This document shows, piece by piece, positions 24,684 through 32,092 of a stretch of DNA of 64,000 nucleotides. This DNA comes from Streptomyces bacillaris (GTDB lineage Bacteria > Actinomycetota > Actinomycetes > Streptomycetales > Streptomycetaceae). The DNA lies in NCBI RefSeq assembly GCF_003268675.1, contig NZ_CP029378.1, forward strand, positions 6,944,001-7,008,000, given 5' to 3'. Both the position numbers and the translations under genes were made by a program. The notes beneath the pieces were generated by a model that was not told the origin of the DNA, did not search any database, and saw only the letters and a program-made list of their open reading frames with translations. Each line of letters opens with the position of its first letter. The stretch's first letter is position 1.

Positions 24684-24725
24684 GCCGGTGCCGGGAAGTT
24701 CCCGGCACCGGCGTTGACCTACGAT
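24684..24725. promoter_or_regulatory. 29-bp perfect palindrome beside promoter-like elements
   Basis: Arms of 14 bp (GCCGGTGCCGGGAA and its complement) around one central G span 24684-24712. TTGACC (24714-24719) and TACGAT (24720-24725) follow at once. It sits between divergent genes, 90 bp from each start, so an operator controlling both is more likely than a terminator; a 5'-UTR hairpin is the alternative. Confidence 0.6.
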
Positions 24726-24802
24726 CACCGGCGGGCGGCCGGACGGCCGACGGCCGGAGGAGACCGGATGGCCCGGCGTGACCGGAGAGGGAGCGGGAGA
24801 CC

Positions 24803-25360
24803 ATGACCTGGAGCGAGGTGCCGGTGGACACCGAACCGGCGGCGGGGGCCGTTCTGCTGAGCGGTATCCCCGGCAGCGGCAAGTCCACGGTGGCCGCCGC
24901 GCTGGCGGCCCGGTTCGCCGCCTCGGCACACATCGAGGTCGACGCCCTCCAGGAACTGATCGTCCGGGGCGGGCGATGGCCCTCCCCGGAGCGGGACGCG
25001 GAGGCGGACCGGCAGATCTTCCTGCGGGCCCGCAACGCCTGCCTGCTGGCCGACAGCTTCGTCGGCGCGGGGTTCCTGCCGGTCGTCGACGACGTGGTCG
25101 TCCGCCGGGCCCACCTCGCCTTCTACCGGCGGCAGATCGCCGGCGGGCCGCTGCACTTCGTGGTCCTCGCCCCGGGCGCGGCGAAGGCGGGGGAGCGCAA
25201 CCTCGCCCGGGACAAGACCCTGACGACGGACTGGTCGTTCCTGGACACGGCAATGCGGACCGAACTGGCCGGTGAGGGCGTCTGGATCGACAACGCCGAG
25301 CTGACGGTGGCGGAGACGGTGGACGCGGTCCTGGCGGCGACGGGGCTCACGGCCTGCTGA
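24803..25360 (+). CDS. P-loop nucleotide kinase / AAA-family protein
   Basis: A 185-residue small P-loop protein. Walker A GIPGSGKST is at about 21-29, a Walker B-like FLPVVDDVVV at about 93-102, and a lid with KAGERNLARDKT. This resembles chloramphenicol phosphotransferase- or zeta-like kinases that modify small molecules, but the substrate is not evident. GGGAG precedes the ATG. It is divergent from the methyltransferase/PLP/ATP-grasp/MFS operon across the palindrome; a resistance or tailoring kinase for that pathway is possible (inference). Confidence 0.8.
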   Translation: MTWSEVPVDTEPAAGAVLLSGIPGSGKSTVAAALAARFAASAHIEVDALQELIVRGGRWPSPERDAEADRQIFLRARNACLLADSFVGAGFLPVVDDVVVRRAHLAFYRRQIAGGPLHFVVLAPGAAKAGERNLARDKTLTTDWSFLDTAMRTELAGEGVWIDNAELTVAETVDAVLAATGLTAC

Positions 25361-25516
25361 AGCGGTCCGCTGAGAATGACTCGCTCAGCCCGCCTCACTG
25401 AGCCCGCTGCACCGGGAACGACCTGCGGGGAACGGTCCGCCGGACCGGCGTTGTCAGACCCTCGCTCTACGGTGGTGACATCTATCCGCGCTGCTGGCTG
25501 CTGCGCTGCTGGATCG

Positions 25517-25547
25517 GGCCCTGCCCGGCTGTCCGCCGGGCAGGGCC
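25517..25547. terminator. Bidirectional terminator
   Basis: Perfect 13-bp stem GGCCCTGCCCGGC and complement with a 5-nt loop, between the convergent kinase and uppP genes. Confidence 0.88.
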
Positions 25548-25561
25548 GCACAACCGAGGGG

Positions 25562-26434
25562 TCAGCCCGCGGACTCACCCGCGTGAGGGCTCAGGACACC
25601 GGCCGAGACGAGGATGAAGATGAGAATGCCGAGCGCCACCCGGTAGATGACGAAGGGCATGAAGGACTTCGTGGTGATGAACTTCATGAACCAGGCGATG
25701 ACGGCGTAGCCGACGAAGAAGGCGACCAGCGTCGCGAAGATCGTCGGCCCCCAGGAGACATGACCCTCGCCCACGTCCTTGAGCTCGTACACACCCGAGG
25801 CGAGCACTGCGGGGATCGCCAGGAGGAAGGAGTAGCGGGCGGCCGACTCGCGGGTGTAGCCCATCAGCAGACCGCCGCTGATGGTCGCGCCCGAGCGGGA
25901 GACGCCGGGGACCAGCGCCATCGCCTGGCAGAAGCCGTAGATCAGGCCGTCCCGGACGCCGAGGTCCTTGAGCGTCTTGCGCTCCTTCACCGCGCGGTGC
26001 TTGCCGCCCGCCTCGTCGCGCGCGGCGAGGCGGTCCGCGATGCCGAGGACGATGCCCATGACGATCAGCGTCGTCGCGATCAGCCGCAGGTCCCGGAACG
26101 GGCCCTCGATCTGGTCCTTGAGCGTGATACCGAGCACCCCGATGGGGATCGAGCCCACGATGACCAGCCACCCCATCTGGGCGTCGTGGTCGCTCCGCAT
26201 CTCCTTGTTCGTCAGCGAGCGGAACCAGGCCGACAGGATCCGCGCGATGTCCTTGCGGAAGTAGATCAGCACCGCGGCCTCCGTGCCGATCTGGCTGATG
26301 GCGGTGAAGGCGGCCCCCGGGTCGTGCCAGCCGGCGAACGCGGCGGTCAGCCGCAGATGGGCGCTGGAGGAGATCGGCAGGAACTCGGTCAGTCCCTGAA
26401 CGAGTCCCAGGACGAATGATTCGAACCAGCTCAT
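25562..26434 (-). CDS. uppP: Undecaprenyl-diphosphate phosphatase
   Basis: A 290-residue integral membrane phosphatase that recycles undecaprenyl diphosphate for peptidoglycan synthesis and gives bacitracin tolerance. Both family signatures are present: the Glu-rich VQGLTEFLPISSSAHL (about 12-27) and the phosphate loop VPGVSRSGATISGG (about 169-182), with about eight membrane segments. The ATG at 26434 begins at the conserved MSWFESFVLG; an upstream ATG at 26467 would add 11 residues. A 16-bp tandem repeat lies in its upstream region. Confidence 0.95.
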   Translation of the reverse strand: MSWFESFVLGLVQGLTEFLPISSSAHLRLTAAFAGWHDPGAAFTAISQIGTEAAVLIYFRKDIARILSAWFRSLTNKEMRSDHDAQMGWLVIVGSIPIGVLGITLKDQIEGPFRDLRLIATTLIVMGIVLGIADRLAARDEAGGKHRAVKERKTLKDLGVRDGLIYGFCQAMALVPGVSRSGATISGGLLMGYTRESAARYSFLLAIPAVLASGVYELKDVGEGHVSWGPTIFATLVAFFVGYAVIAWFMKFITTKSFMPFVIYRVALGILIFILVSAGVLSPHAGESAG

Positions 26435-26524
26435 GGGGCTTTGGCCATCCCGAGGGTGATCGTGCATCGGCCGTGGACACGGGGCCCGTCGGCTGCGTGC
26501 GGAGTGCGGTCAAGGAACAGGGGA

Positions 26525-26556
26525 ACAGAGGAGCAGAGAAACAGAGGAGCAGAGAA
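26525..26556. repeat. Two perfect 16-bp tandem repeats
   Basis: ACAGAGGAGCAGAGAA occurs at 26525-26540 and 26541-26556, preceded by a partial purine-rich copy. It lies in the 228-bp region upstream of uppP. It is purine-rich on the plus strand, which is unusual here. Role unknown. Confidence 0.85.
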
Positions 26557-26662
26557 AGGGGCGGGGAGTCGGGGGATCGACGAGAAGAAGATCGCGGGCA
26601 GCGTATCGCCCGAAAGTGAACGTAAGGATGACCGCGAGGGTCATCCACGTGCCGCCGTGCGC

Positions 26663-27385
26663 TCAGTTGTCCGGCGTGTCCCGGCCGAGCCGGTGGCGCT
26701 TGCGCCAGGCGACCAGCGCGCCGCCGATACCGGACACCACGATGAATCCCGTCGCCGCCAGGAAGAGGGGCGAGGTCGGTGAGGCGGCCTCGCTGCCCGC
26801 TATGACGTACGCCGCCGTGTTGGGGATGGAGCCGATCCCGGTGGCCAGGAGAAAGGGCGGATAGCCCATCCGTGAGGTCGCCGCGCAGTAGTTGGCGGCG
26901 GCGAACGGGATGCCGGGGAAGAGCCGGAGCGCCAGCACCGAGCGGAAGCCGTGCCGGCTCAGCACCCCGTCGGCGGCCGTCAGCACCTTGCCGCGCAGCA
27001 GCGTGCGCAGCGCGTCCTGGCCCAGGACCCGGCCCAGCATGAACGACACGCCCGCGCCGAGGACCGTGCCCGCCAGGGCCGCCGCCAGCCCCGTCTGCGT
27101 ACCGAAGAGGGCCCCCGCCGCCAGGTTGAGGAGCGGGCGCGGCACGAACGCCACGGTGAGCGCCCCGTACGCGAGCCCGAACAGCATCGCCGCACCGCCG
27201 CCCGTCAGCTGCTCCGGCCAGCCCGACGCCAGCAGCCGCTGTGGTTCGAACAGCAGCATCGTCGACGCGGCGGCCAGCAGCACCGCGACCAGCAGCGAGA
27301 ACCGGGACCAGGGGGAGAGCAGTGCCTTGGAGCGGCGGAGGGCCGTGGCGCCGGCGGGCCGGGCGGTGGGGACGGGGTCGAACAT
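26663..27385 (-). CDS. TVP38/TMEM64-family membrane protein
   Basis: A 240-residue membrane protein with about six helices. The VTT/SNARE-associated core is visible: FVPRPLLNLAAGALFGTQTGLAAALAGTVLGAGVSFMLGRVLG (Pro, Gly-rich re-entrant loop) and FRSVLALRLFPGIPFAAANYCAA. Related DedA/TVP38 proteins are lipid flippases or proton-coupled transporters for envelope lipids. The neighbouring uppP makes a shared role in lipid-carrier handling attractive but unproven. Its start lies only about 50 bp from the divergent AlkD-like gene. Confidence 0.87.
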   Translation of the reverse strand: MFDPVPTARPAGATALRRSKALLSPWSRFSLLVAVLLAAASTMLLFEPQRLLASGWPEQLTGGGAAMLFGLAYGALTVAFVPRPLLNLAAGALFGTQTGLAAALAGTVLGAGVSFMLGRVLGQDALRTLLRGKVLTAADGVLSRHGFRSVLALRLFPGIPFAAANYCAATSRMGYPPFLLATGIGSIPNTAAYVIAGSEAASPTSPLFLAATGFIVVSGIGGALVAWRKRHRLGRDTPDN

Positions 27386-27434
27386 TCGGGGAGACTAACC
27401 GAAAACGGTGTGTGATCGCCGTAATGTGCGTCGC

Positions 27435-28196
27435 GTGGACCCCGCAGCAGCCTCCGCCCCCGCCGAACCGGACGGCCCGCCTCCCGACGCCGTACCGGGC
27501 GCCCCCGCCGTACCGGACAGTCCGCTCGCCGACACCGTCCTCGCGCGGCTGACCGAGGTGTACGCCCCGGCCGCCGACCCCGAACGGGCCGAGGGCGCCG
27601 CCGCGTACATGAAGCACATCGCCCCGTTCCTCGGCATCCCCACTCCCGAGCGCCGGGCCCTGGCGAGGACCGTGCTGGCGGGCACCGGGCGGCCGGACGA
27701 GCGGGACTGCACCGCGATCGCGCTGCGCTGCTGGCAGCTGCCCGAGCGCGAGTACCACTACTTCGCCGTCGACTACCTCCGCCGGTACGTCTCCTCCTGC
27801 TCCTCCGGCTTCCTGCCCGTCCTGCGCCACCTGGTCACCACCGTCCCCTGGTGGGACACGATCGACGCGCTCGCCGCGCATGTCGCGGGGCCGCTGGTCA
27901 CCGCCGATCCGGCGCTCGCCCGCGCCATGGACCGGTGGATCGACGACGACGACCTGTGGGTCGCCCGTACCGCCTTGCTCCACCAGCTGCGCTACAAGGA
28001 AGCCACCGACACCGACCGGCTCTTCGGCTACTGCCTGCGCCGCGCGGACCACCCGGACTTCTTCATCCGCAAGGCGATCGGCTGGGCGCTGCGGGAGTAC
28101 GCCAAGACCGACCCCGCCGCCGTACGCGACTTCGTCGAGGGCGCGCGGGCCCGGCTCTCCCCGCTCTCCGTGCGCGAGGCGCTCAAGAACCTCTGA
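27435..28196 (+). CDS. AlkD-like DNA alkylation repair protein
   Basis: About 253 residues. After a Pro/Ala-rich N-terminus comes a HEAT-like helical array with the AlkD-family segments YMKHIAPFLGIPTPERR, CWQLPEREYHYFAVDYLRRY, TTVPWWDTIDALAAHVAGPL and DHPDFFIRKAIGWALREYAKTDP. AlkD glycosylases remove N3/N7-alkylated bases without base flipping. The Trp, Asp and Arg positions that line the AlkD cleft (the WWDT motif and the Arg of IRKAIGWALR) look retained. GTG 27435 is preferred because TAATGT (27422-27427) lies 7 nt before it (leaderless pattern); GTG 27408 is possible. The stop is spanned by a perfect 14-bp tandem duplication. Confidence 0.87.
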   Translation: MDPAAASAPAEPDGPPPDAVPGAPAVPDSPLADTVLARLTEVYAPAADPERAEGAAAYMKHIAPFLGIPTPERRALARTVLAGTGRPDERDCTAIALRCWQLPEREYHYFAVDYLRRYVSSCSSGFLPVLRHLVTTVPWWDTIDALAAHVAGPLVTADPALARAMDRWIDDDDLWVARTALLHQLRYKEATDTDRLFGYCLRRADHPDFFIRKAIGWALREYAKTDPAAVRDFVEGARARLSPLSVREALKNL

Positions 28197-28214
28197 GCCC
28201 GAACCTCTGAGCCC
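28187..28214. repeat. 14-bp tandem duplication spanning a stop codon
   Basis: GAACCTCTGAGCCC occurs at 28187-28200 and again at 28201-28214. The TGA stop of the AlkD-like gene is inside copy 1, and copy 2 carries an identical TGA. Confidence 0.9.
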
Positions 28215-28240
28215 GCAGGGCGGGGCCCGCCGAAAACCAT

Positions 28241-28269
28241 TCGACGCGGCCGTCCCGCCCCGCCATGAT
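28241..28269 (+). promoter_or_regulatory. Promoter candidate for the leaderless micro-ORF/tuf3 leader
   Basis: TCGACG (28241-28246), a 17-bp spacer and CATGAT (28264-28269). The predicted start of transcription coincides with the ATG at 28277. Confidence 0.45.
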
Positions 28270-28276
28270 CAGAGGC

Positions 28277-28423
28277 ATGTTCCGGTACGCCTTCCTCGCA
28301 GCGCCGTCCGCAGTCGCGGACGCGCCGAAGGCTGCCGTGAACGACATGGCCGCAGCCGCCGTCGCAGCCACCACCGCAGCCTTCGTCGCTGCCGCAGCGC
28401 CCCTCGGCGGCGCCCGAAGCTGA
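28277..28423 (+). CDS. Candidate 48-residue leaderless peptide upstream of tuf3
   Basis: ATG 28277 lies seven bases after the -10-like CATGAT, so the message may begin at the start codon. The frame encodes a short N-terminus (MFRYAFLAAPSAVADAPKAA) followed by a very Ala-rich hydrophobic helix and LGGARS. Codon bias fits Streptomyces. The stop overlaps the base of a hairpin (28423-28463), and tuf3 lies 154 bp downstream. It could be a small membrane peptide or a leader controlling tuf3. No homology claim is made. Confidence 0.4.
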   Translation: MFRYAFLAAPSAVADAPKAAVNDMAAAAVAATTAAFVAAAAPLGGARS

Positions 28424-28463
28424 CCCTCCCCCGACAGTCCGGCGGACCCCGCAAGGGGAGGGT
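28423..28463 (+). terminator. Terminator or attenuator hairpin upstream of tuf3
   Basis: ACCCTCCCC pairs with GGGGAGGGT over 9 bp with a 23-nt loop. It follows directly on the micro-ORF stop and precedes tuf3, so it either ends the micro-ORF transcript or acts as an attenuator. Confidence 0.6.
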
Positions 28464-28495
28464 CGGCAGGGCCCTGGGGTCTTCTCTCTTCTCAG

Positions 28496-28558
28496 CTTCG
28501 AGCCCTCTTCCCGGCTTCGAGCCCTCTTCCCGGCTTCGAGGCTGTGCCCGGCTTCGAG
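28496..28558 (+). repeat. 19-bp tandem repeats in the tuf3 leader
   Basis: CTTCGAGCCCTCTTCCCGG is repeated perfectly at 28496 and 28515. A degenerate third copy is at 28534, and CTTCGAG occurs a fourth time at 28552. The array ends six bases before the AAAGGA ribosome site of tuf3, so it is in the 5' UTR. Role unknown. Confidence 0.88.
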
Positions 28559-28576
28559 TTCTCAAAGGAACGCGCC

Positions 28577-29752
28577 ATGTCCAAGACGGCATACGTACGC
28601 ACCAAGCCGCACCTCAACATCGGCACCATGGGCCACGTCGACCACGGCAAGACCACCCTCACCGCCGCCATCACCAAGGTCCTCAGCGAGCGCGGGGGCA
28701 GCTCCACCTCCTACGTGTCCTTCGACCGGATCGACCGGGCCCCCGAGGAGGCCCAGCGCGGGATCACCATCAACATCGCGCACGTCGAGTACGAGACCGA
28801 CACCCGCCACTACGCGCACGTCGACATGCCCGGCCACGCCGACTACATCAAGAACATGGTGACGGGCGCGGCGCAGCTCGACGGGGCGATCCTCGTCGTC
28901 TCCGCGCTCGACGGGATCATGCCGCAGACCGCCGAGCACGTCCTGCTGGCCCGTCAGGTGGGCGTCGACCACATCGTCGTGGCGCTCAACAAGGCCGACG
29001 CGGGCGACCCCGAGCTGACCGACCTGGTCGAGCTGGAGGTCCGTGAGCTGCTCTCCGCGCACGGGTACGGCGGTGACTCCGTCCCCGTGGTCCGGGTCTC
29101 CGGGCTCAGGGCGCTGGAGGGCGACCCACGGTGGACGGCGGCGATCGAGGGGCTGCTGGACGCCGTCGACACGTACGTACCGATGCCGGTGCGCTACACC
29201 GACGCGCCGTTCCTGCTCTCCGTGGAGAACGTCCTGACCATCACCGGCCGGGGCACGGTCGTCACCGGCGCCGTCGAGCGCGGCACCGTCCGCGTGGGCG
29301 ACAAGGTCCAGGTGCTGGGCGCGGACATCGAGACGGTCGTCACCGGTCTGGAGACCTTCGGCAAGCCGATGGAGTCCGCCGAGGCCGGGGACAACGTGGC
29401 GCTGCTGCTGCGCGGGGTGGAGCGCGACCGCGTCCGCCGCGGCCATGTCGTGGCCGCGCCCGGCAGCGTCACGCCGAGCCGTCGGTTCACCGCGCAGGTG
29501 TACGTGCTGTCGGCGAAGGAGGGCGGCCGGTCGACCCCGGTCACCACCGGCTACCGGCCGCAGTTCTACATCCGTACGGCGGACGTCGTCGGTGACGTCG
29601 ACCTCGGGGAGACCGCCGTCGCGCGCCCCGGGGACACGGTCACCATGACCGTGGAGCTGGGCCGTGACGTCCCGCTGGAGTCCGGCCTCGGCTTCGCGAT
29701 CCGCGAGGGCGGCCGCACGGTCGGCGCGGGCACGGTCACCGGCCTGCTCTGA
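28577..29752 (+). CDS. tuf3: Elongation factor Tu, divergent third-type paralogue (EF-Tu3)
   Basis: A 391-residue translation GTPase delivering aminoacyl-tRNA to the ribosome. P-loop GHVDHGKT is at 19-26, switch I RGITI at about 61-65, the G3 motif is DMPGH (Asp83) where canonical EF-Tu has DCPGH, and the G4 motif is NKAD (138-141) where canonical has NKCD. The whole protein contains no cysteine. It diverges throughout from normal EF-Tu, matching Streptomyces tuf3, reported as linked to the stringent response (recollection). AAAGGA precedes the ATG. A repeat-bearing leader and a terminator flank it, and no ribosomal-protein genes are adjacent, unlike tuf1. Confidence 0.92.
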   Translation: MSKTAYVRTKPHLNIGTMGHVDHGKTTLTAAITKVLSERGGSSTSYVSFDRIDRAPEEAQRGITINIAHVEYETDTRHYAHVDMPGHADYIKNMVTGAAQLDGAILVVSALDGIMPQTAEHVLLARQVGVDHIVVALNKADAGDPELTDLVELEVRELLSAHGYGGDSVPVVRVSGLRALEGDPRWTAAIEGLLDAVDTYVPMPVRYTDAPFLLSVENVLTITGRGTVVTGAVERGTVRVGDKVQVLGADIETVVTGLETFGKPMESAEAGDNVALLLRGVERDRVRRGHVVAAPGSVTPSRRFTAQVYVLSAKEGGRSTPVTTGYRPQFYIRTADVVGDVDLGETAVARPGDTVTMTVELGRDVPLESGLGFAIREGGRTVGAGTVTGLL

Positions 29753-29765
29753 GTACCGCCCGCCG

Positions 29766-29796
29766 CCCGCCACCCCTCGGTCCGGGGGGTGGCGGG
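29766..29796 (+). terminator. Terminator of tuf3
   Basis: Perfect 11-bp stem CCCGCCACCCC/GGGGTGGCGGG with a 9-nt loop, 13 bp after the stop codon. Confidence 0.88.
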
Positions 29797-29821
29797 CAGC
29801 GGCGGCGGCGACCATGGCGAG

Positions 29822-30685
29822 GTGAACGAGAATGGAGGGGTGAACGAGCCGATACCCGTCATCCGCGACGTCGACTGCGGCACCGCCCGGCTGCTGCCCG
29901 ATGTGGACCGCGACCGGGCCTGGCTGCTCACGGTCGACGACGCACCCCAGTCCTATGTGGACCTCGACGATCCGACGTACCTGGAATTCGAGTACGTACG
30001 GCGCCTCGCGCACGTCCTGGACTGCGCGGCACCCGACGGCGCCCCGCTGGACGTCCTGCACCTGGGCGGCGGGGCGCTCACCCTGCCCCGGTATGTCGCC
30101 GCCACCCGCCCCGGCTCACGGCAGGAGGTGATCGAGGCGGACAGGGGGCTGCTGCGGCTGGTACGGGACCAGCTGCCGCTGCCCGACGACAGCGGCATCA
30201 CCGTGCACGCCGCCGACGCCCGGGAACGGCTGGAGGCGGCCCCGCCCGCGTCGGCCGACCTCGTCGTCGCGGATGTCTTCGGCGGCTCCCGGGTCCCGGC
30301 CCACCTCACATCCGTGGAGTACGCGCGGGCCGCCGCGCGGGCGCTGCGGCCCGACGGGATCTACGCCGCCAACCTGGCGGACAGCGCGCCCTTCGCCTTC
30401 CTCCGGTCCCAACTGGCCAACTTCGCCGCCGTCTTCGCCGGGCTCGCCCTGATCGGTGAACCGGCCGTGCTGCGCGGTCGGCGCTTCGGCAACGTCGTGC
30501 TGCTCGCCTCGCACGCCCCGGTCGACACGGCCCCGCTCACCCGCCGCTGCGCCGCCGACGCCTTTCCGGCCCGGGTCACCGACGGGGACGCGCTGGTGCG
30601 GCTCATCGCCGGGGCGCGTCCGGTGCCGGACGCGGACGCCGTCGCCTCGCCGGAACCGCCGGACGGGGCCTTCACCATCGGCTGA
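29822..30685 (+). CDS. Spermidine-synthase-like methyltransferase-fold protein
   Basis: About 287 residues with the polyamine-synthase/Rossmann methyltransferase fold. PQSYVDLDDPTYLEFEYVRRL and LDVLHLGGGALTLPRYVAATRPGSRQEVIEADRGLL form the glycine-rich nucleotide site, followed by ITVHAADARERLEAAPPASADLVVADVFGG. The usual spermidine-synthase acidic substrate residues are not obvious, so polyamine synthesis is uncertain. Standalone versions like this are common in Streptomyces. Start uncertain: GTG at 29822 or 29840; the longer GTG 29789 lies within the tuf3 terminator. Confidence 0.8.
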   Translation: MNENGGVNEPIPVIRDVDCGTARLLPDVDRDRAWLLTVDDAPQSYVDLDDPTYLEFEYVRRLAHVLDCAAPDGAPLDVLHLGGGALTLPRYVAATRPGSRQEVIEADRGLLRLVRDQLPLPDDSGITVHAADARERLEAAPPASADLVVADVFGGSRVPAHLTSVEYARAAARALRPDGIYAANLADSAPFAFLRSQLANFAAVFAGLALIGEPAVLRGRRFGNVVLLASHAPVDTAPLTRRCAADAFPARVTDGDALVRLIAGARPVPDADAVASPEPPDGAFTIG

Positions 30686-30718
30686 GCACCCACAGGCGGA
30701 CGGTCATACGAAAGCCGC

Positions 30719-30758
30719 GCGGCCCGTTCCGGGGGACAGCGTTCCCGGAGCGGGCCGC
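30719..30758. terminator. Bidirectional terminator
   Basis: Outer stem GCGGCCCG/CGGGCCGC with an inner TTCCGGG/CCCGGA stem, in the gap between convergent genes ending at 30685 and 30810. Confidence 0.85.
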
Positions 30759-30809
30759 ACGGGCGTCGGCGGTATCGCGAACATGAGGGTACGAGGGTGT
30801 GAGGGAGTG

Positions 30810-31973
30810 TCAGCCGGTCGGCTTGTCGGCCGAGAGGCGGACCGTGCTCAGGATCTGCTGGATGGTGGTGTCCGGCAGCTCGCCGTCGACGCCCTTGGGG
30901 CCGTAGAGGATCCAGGTCGAGAACTCGTCGTTGCCGTTCTTGAAGGAGAACGCGATCGACTTGCCGTCGGTGTCGCACTTCTCCTTCTTGGCCAGACCGG
31001 TCGCGGTGGCCGTCACGACGCTGCCGGAGAGACCCGACTTCGTGGTGAACGGCTTGGGGTCACCGACCTTGACCTTGTCCTTCGAGTCGGTCTGGGCGTA
31101 CGCGGCCCACACCCAGGTGCCCGCCTCGGCCTTGGCGGCCTCGTCGGAGTTCTTCGCCCCGCGCGCACCCTTCGTACCGACGCCCGCCAGCTCGGTCTCC
31201 TCGTCGCGGCCGTCCTTGTCGGAGTCGTCGACGCACCACTTGCTCTTGTAGTACGCGGGCGCCGAGAAACCGGCGACGGGCTTGCCCGTGGGGTCCTTGG
31301 CGTCCTCGAAGCCGGCGAACACACCCGAGCTGGAGACCTCCCAGTCACCGGGTACGTCGAACTGCGTGCCCCACTTGGGGTTGGTGACGACCTTCCACCC
31401 CGGGATGAGGGGCTTGGGGTCGTTCTCGGAGCCGCGCGGGTTCTCCGCCGGTGCGGAGCTGGGCTCCTCCGAGGTGCTCGGCTTCGCGCTGGGGGAGGCG
31501 GACTTCTTGTCGTCCGCGACGTCCTTGCTCTTGTCGTCGTCGTTGCCGGTCAGCAGGACGACGCCGGTGACGACCGCGGCGATCACGACGGCGGTCGCCG
31601 CCACGATGGCGATGACGGTCGTCTTCTTCTTGTCGCCGTCCGGCTTCGGTGCGCCGGGCGGGCCCCCGACGGCGTACTGCGGAACGGTCGGCTGCTGGTA
31701 CGGGTTGGGCTGGCCGTACCCCGGCTGCCCGTACGGGGGCTGGCCGTATCCCGGCTGTCCGTAGCCGGGCTGGGTCGGCGGCTGACCGGGCTGCCCCGGC
31801 GGGTATCCGGGCGCGCCGGACTGCCCCGGTTGCTGACCGGGCTGCTGGCCCTGCTGCGGATATCCCGGTTGCTGATAGGGATTCGGCTGCTGGTACCCCG
31901 GCTGCTGGTACGGGTTCTGATTCGGGTCCTGCGGGTTCTGCTCGCCCCCGGGCGGCTGCTGTCCTGGCCACAT
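30810..31973 (-). CDS. Single-pass membrane protein with Pro/Gln/Gly/Tyr-rich N-terminus
   Basis: A 387-residue protein. The first ~110 residues are a cytoplasmic low-complexity region of PGYGQP and NPYQQP units. A membrane helix follows (about 120-143, TTVIAIVAATAVVIAAVVTGVVLL) after KKK, then an acidic Ser/Pro linker and an extracellular C-terminal domain of about 190 residues with two Cys. I recall this external domain as an uncharacterised actinobacterial DUF. The Gln/Tyr/Pro repeats may promote condensation or interaction with cell-wall machinery (inference). Monocistronic between two terminators or promoters. Confidence 0.82.
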   Translation of the reverse strand: MWPGQQPPGGEQNPQDPNQNPYQQPGYQQPNPYQQPGYPQQGQQPGQQPGQSGAPGYPPGQPGQPPTQPGYGQPGYGQPPYGQPGYGQPNPYQQPTVPQYAVGGPPGAPKPDGDKKKTTVIAIVAATAVVIAAVVTGVVLLTGNDDDKSKDVADDKKSASPSAKPSTSEEPSSAPAENPRGSENDPKPLIPGWKVVTNPKWGTQFDVPGDWEVSSSGVFAGFEDAKDPTGKPVAGFSAPAYYKSKWCVDDSDKDGRDEETELAGVGTKGARGAKNSDEAAKAEAGTWVWAAYAQTDSKDKVKVGDPKPFTTKSGLSGSVVTATATGLAKKEKCDTDGKSIAFSFKNGNDEFSTWILYGPKGVDGELPDTTIQQILSTVRLSADKPTG

Positions 31974-32055
31974 GGCCAGTAACCATAGATGGGTGGCGTG
32001 TGCACTGCCACGCCCGCCCCTGTCCCAGTGCTGTCCCGGTGCCGTAACAGGGGGA

Positions 32056-32085
32056 TGGTCAAACCTCGCTACTCATGAGTAACCT
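32056..32085 (+). promoter_or_regulatory. Leaderless-type promoter overlapped by a 12-bp palindrome
   Basis: TGGTCA (32056-32061) and TAACCT (32080-32085) are spaced 18 bp. TAACCT ends seven bases before the ATG at 32093. The perfect palindrome TACTCATGAGTA (32070-32081) overlaps the -10, as expected of a repressor site. Confidence 0.55.
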
Positions 32086-32092
32086 TCGGTCC

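Noticed and set aside
26525..26556. Purine-rich 16-bp repeats as a ribosome-binding or riboswitch element of uppP
   Set aside because: They lie about 90-120 bp upstream of the uppP start and are purine-rich on the opposite strand, so they cannot be its ribosome site; no riboswitch fold was recognised.
25575..28052. 825-codon minus-strand open frame across uppP, TVP38 and the AlkD-like gene
   Set aside because: It is antisense or out of frame to three recognisable genes; its translation is Arg/Gly/Pro-rich with no family motif, as expected of shadow frames in high-GC DNA.
28562..30061. 499-codon minus-strand open frame opposite tuf3
   Set aside because: tuf3 is unambiguous; the opposite frame lacks start signals and domains.
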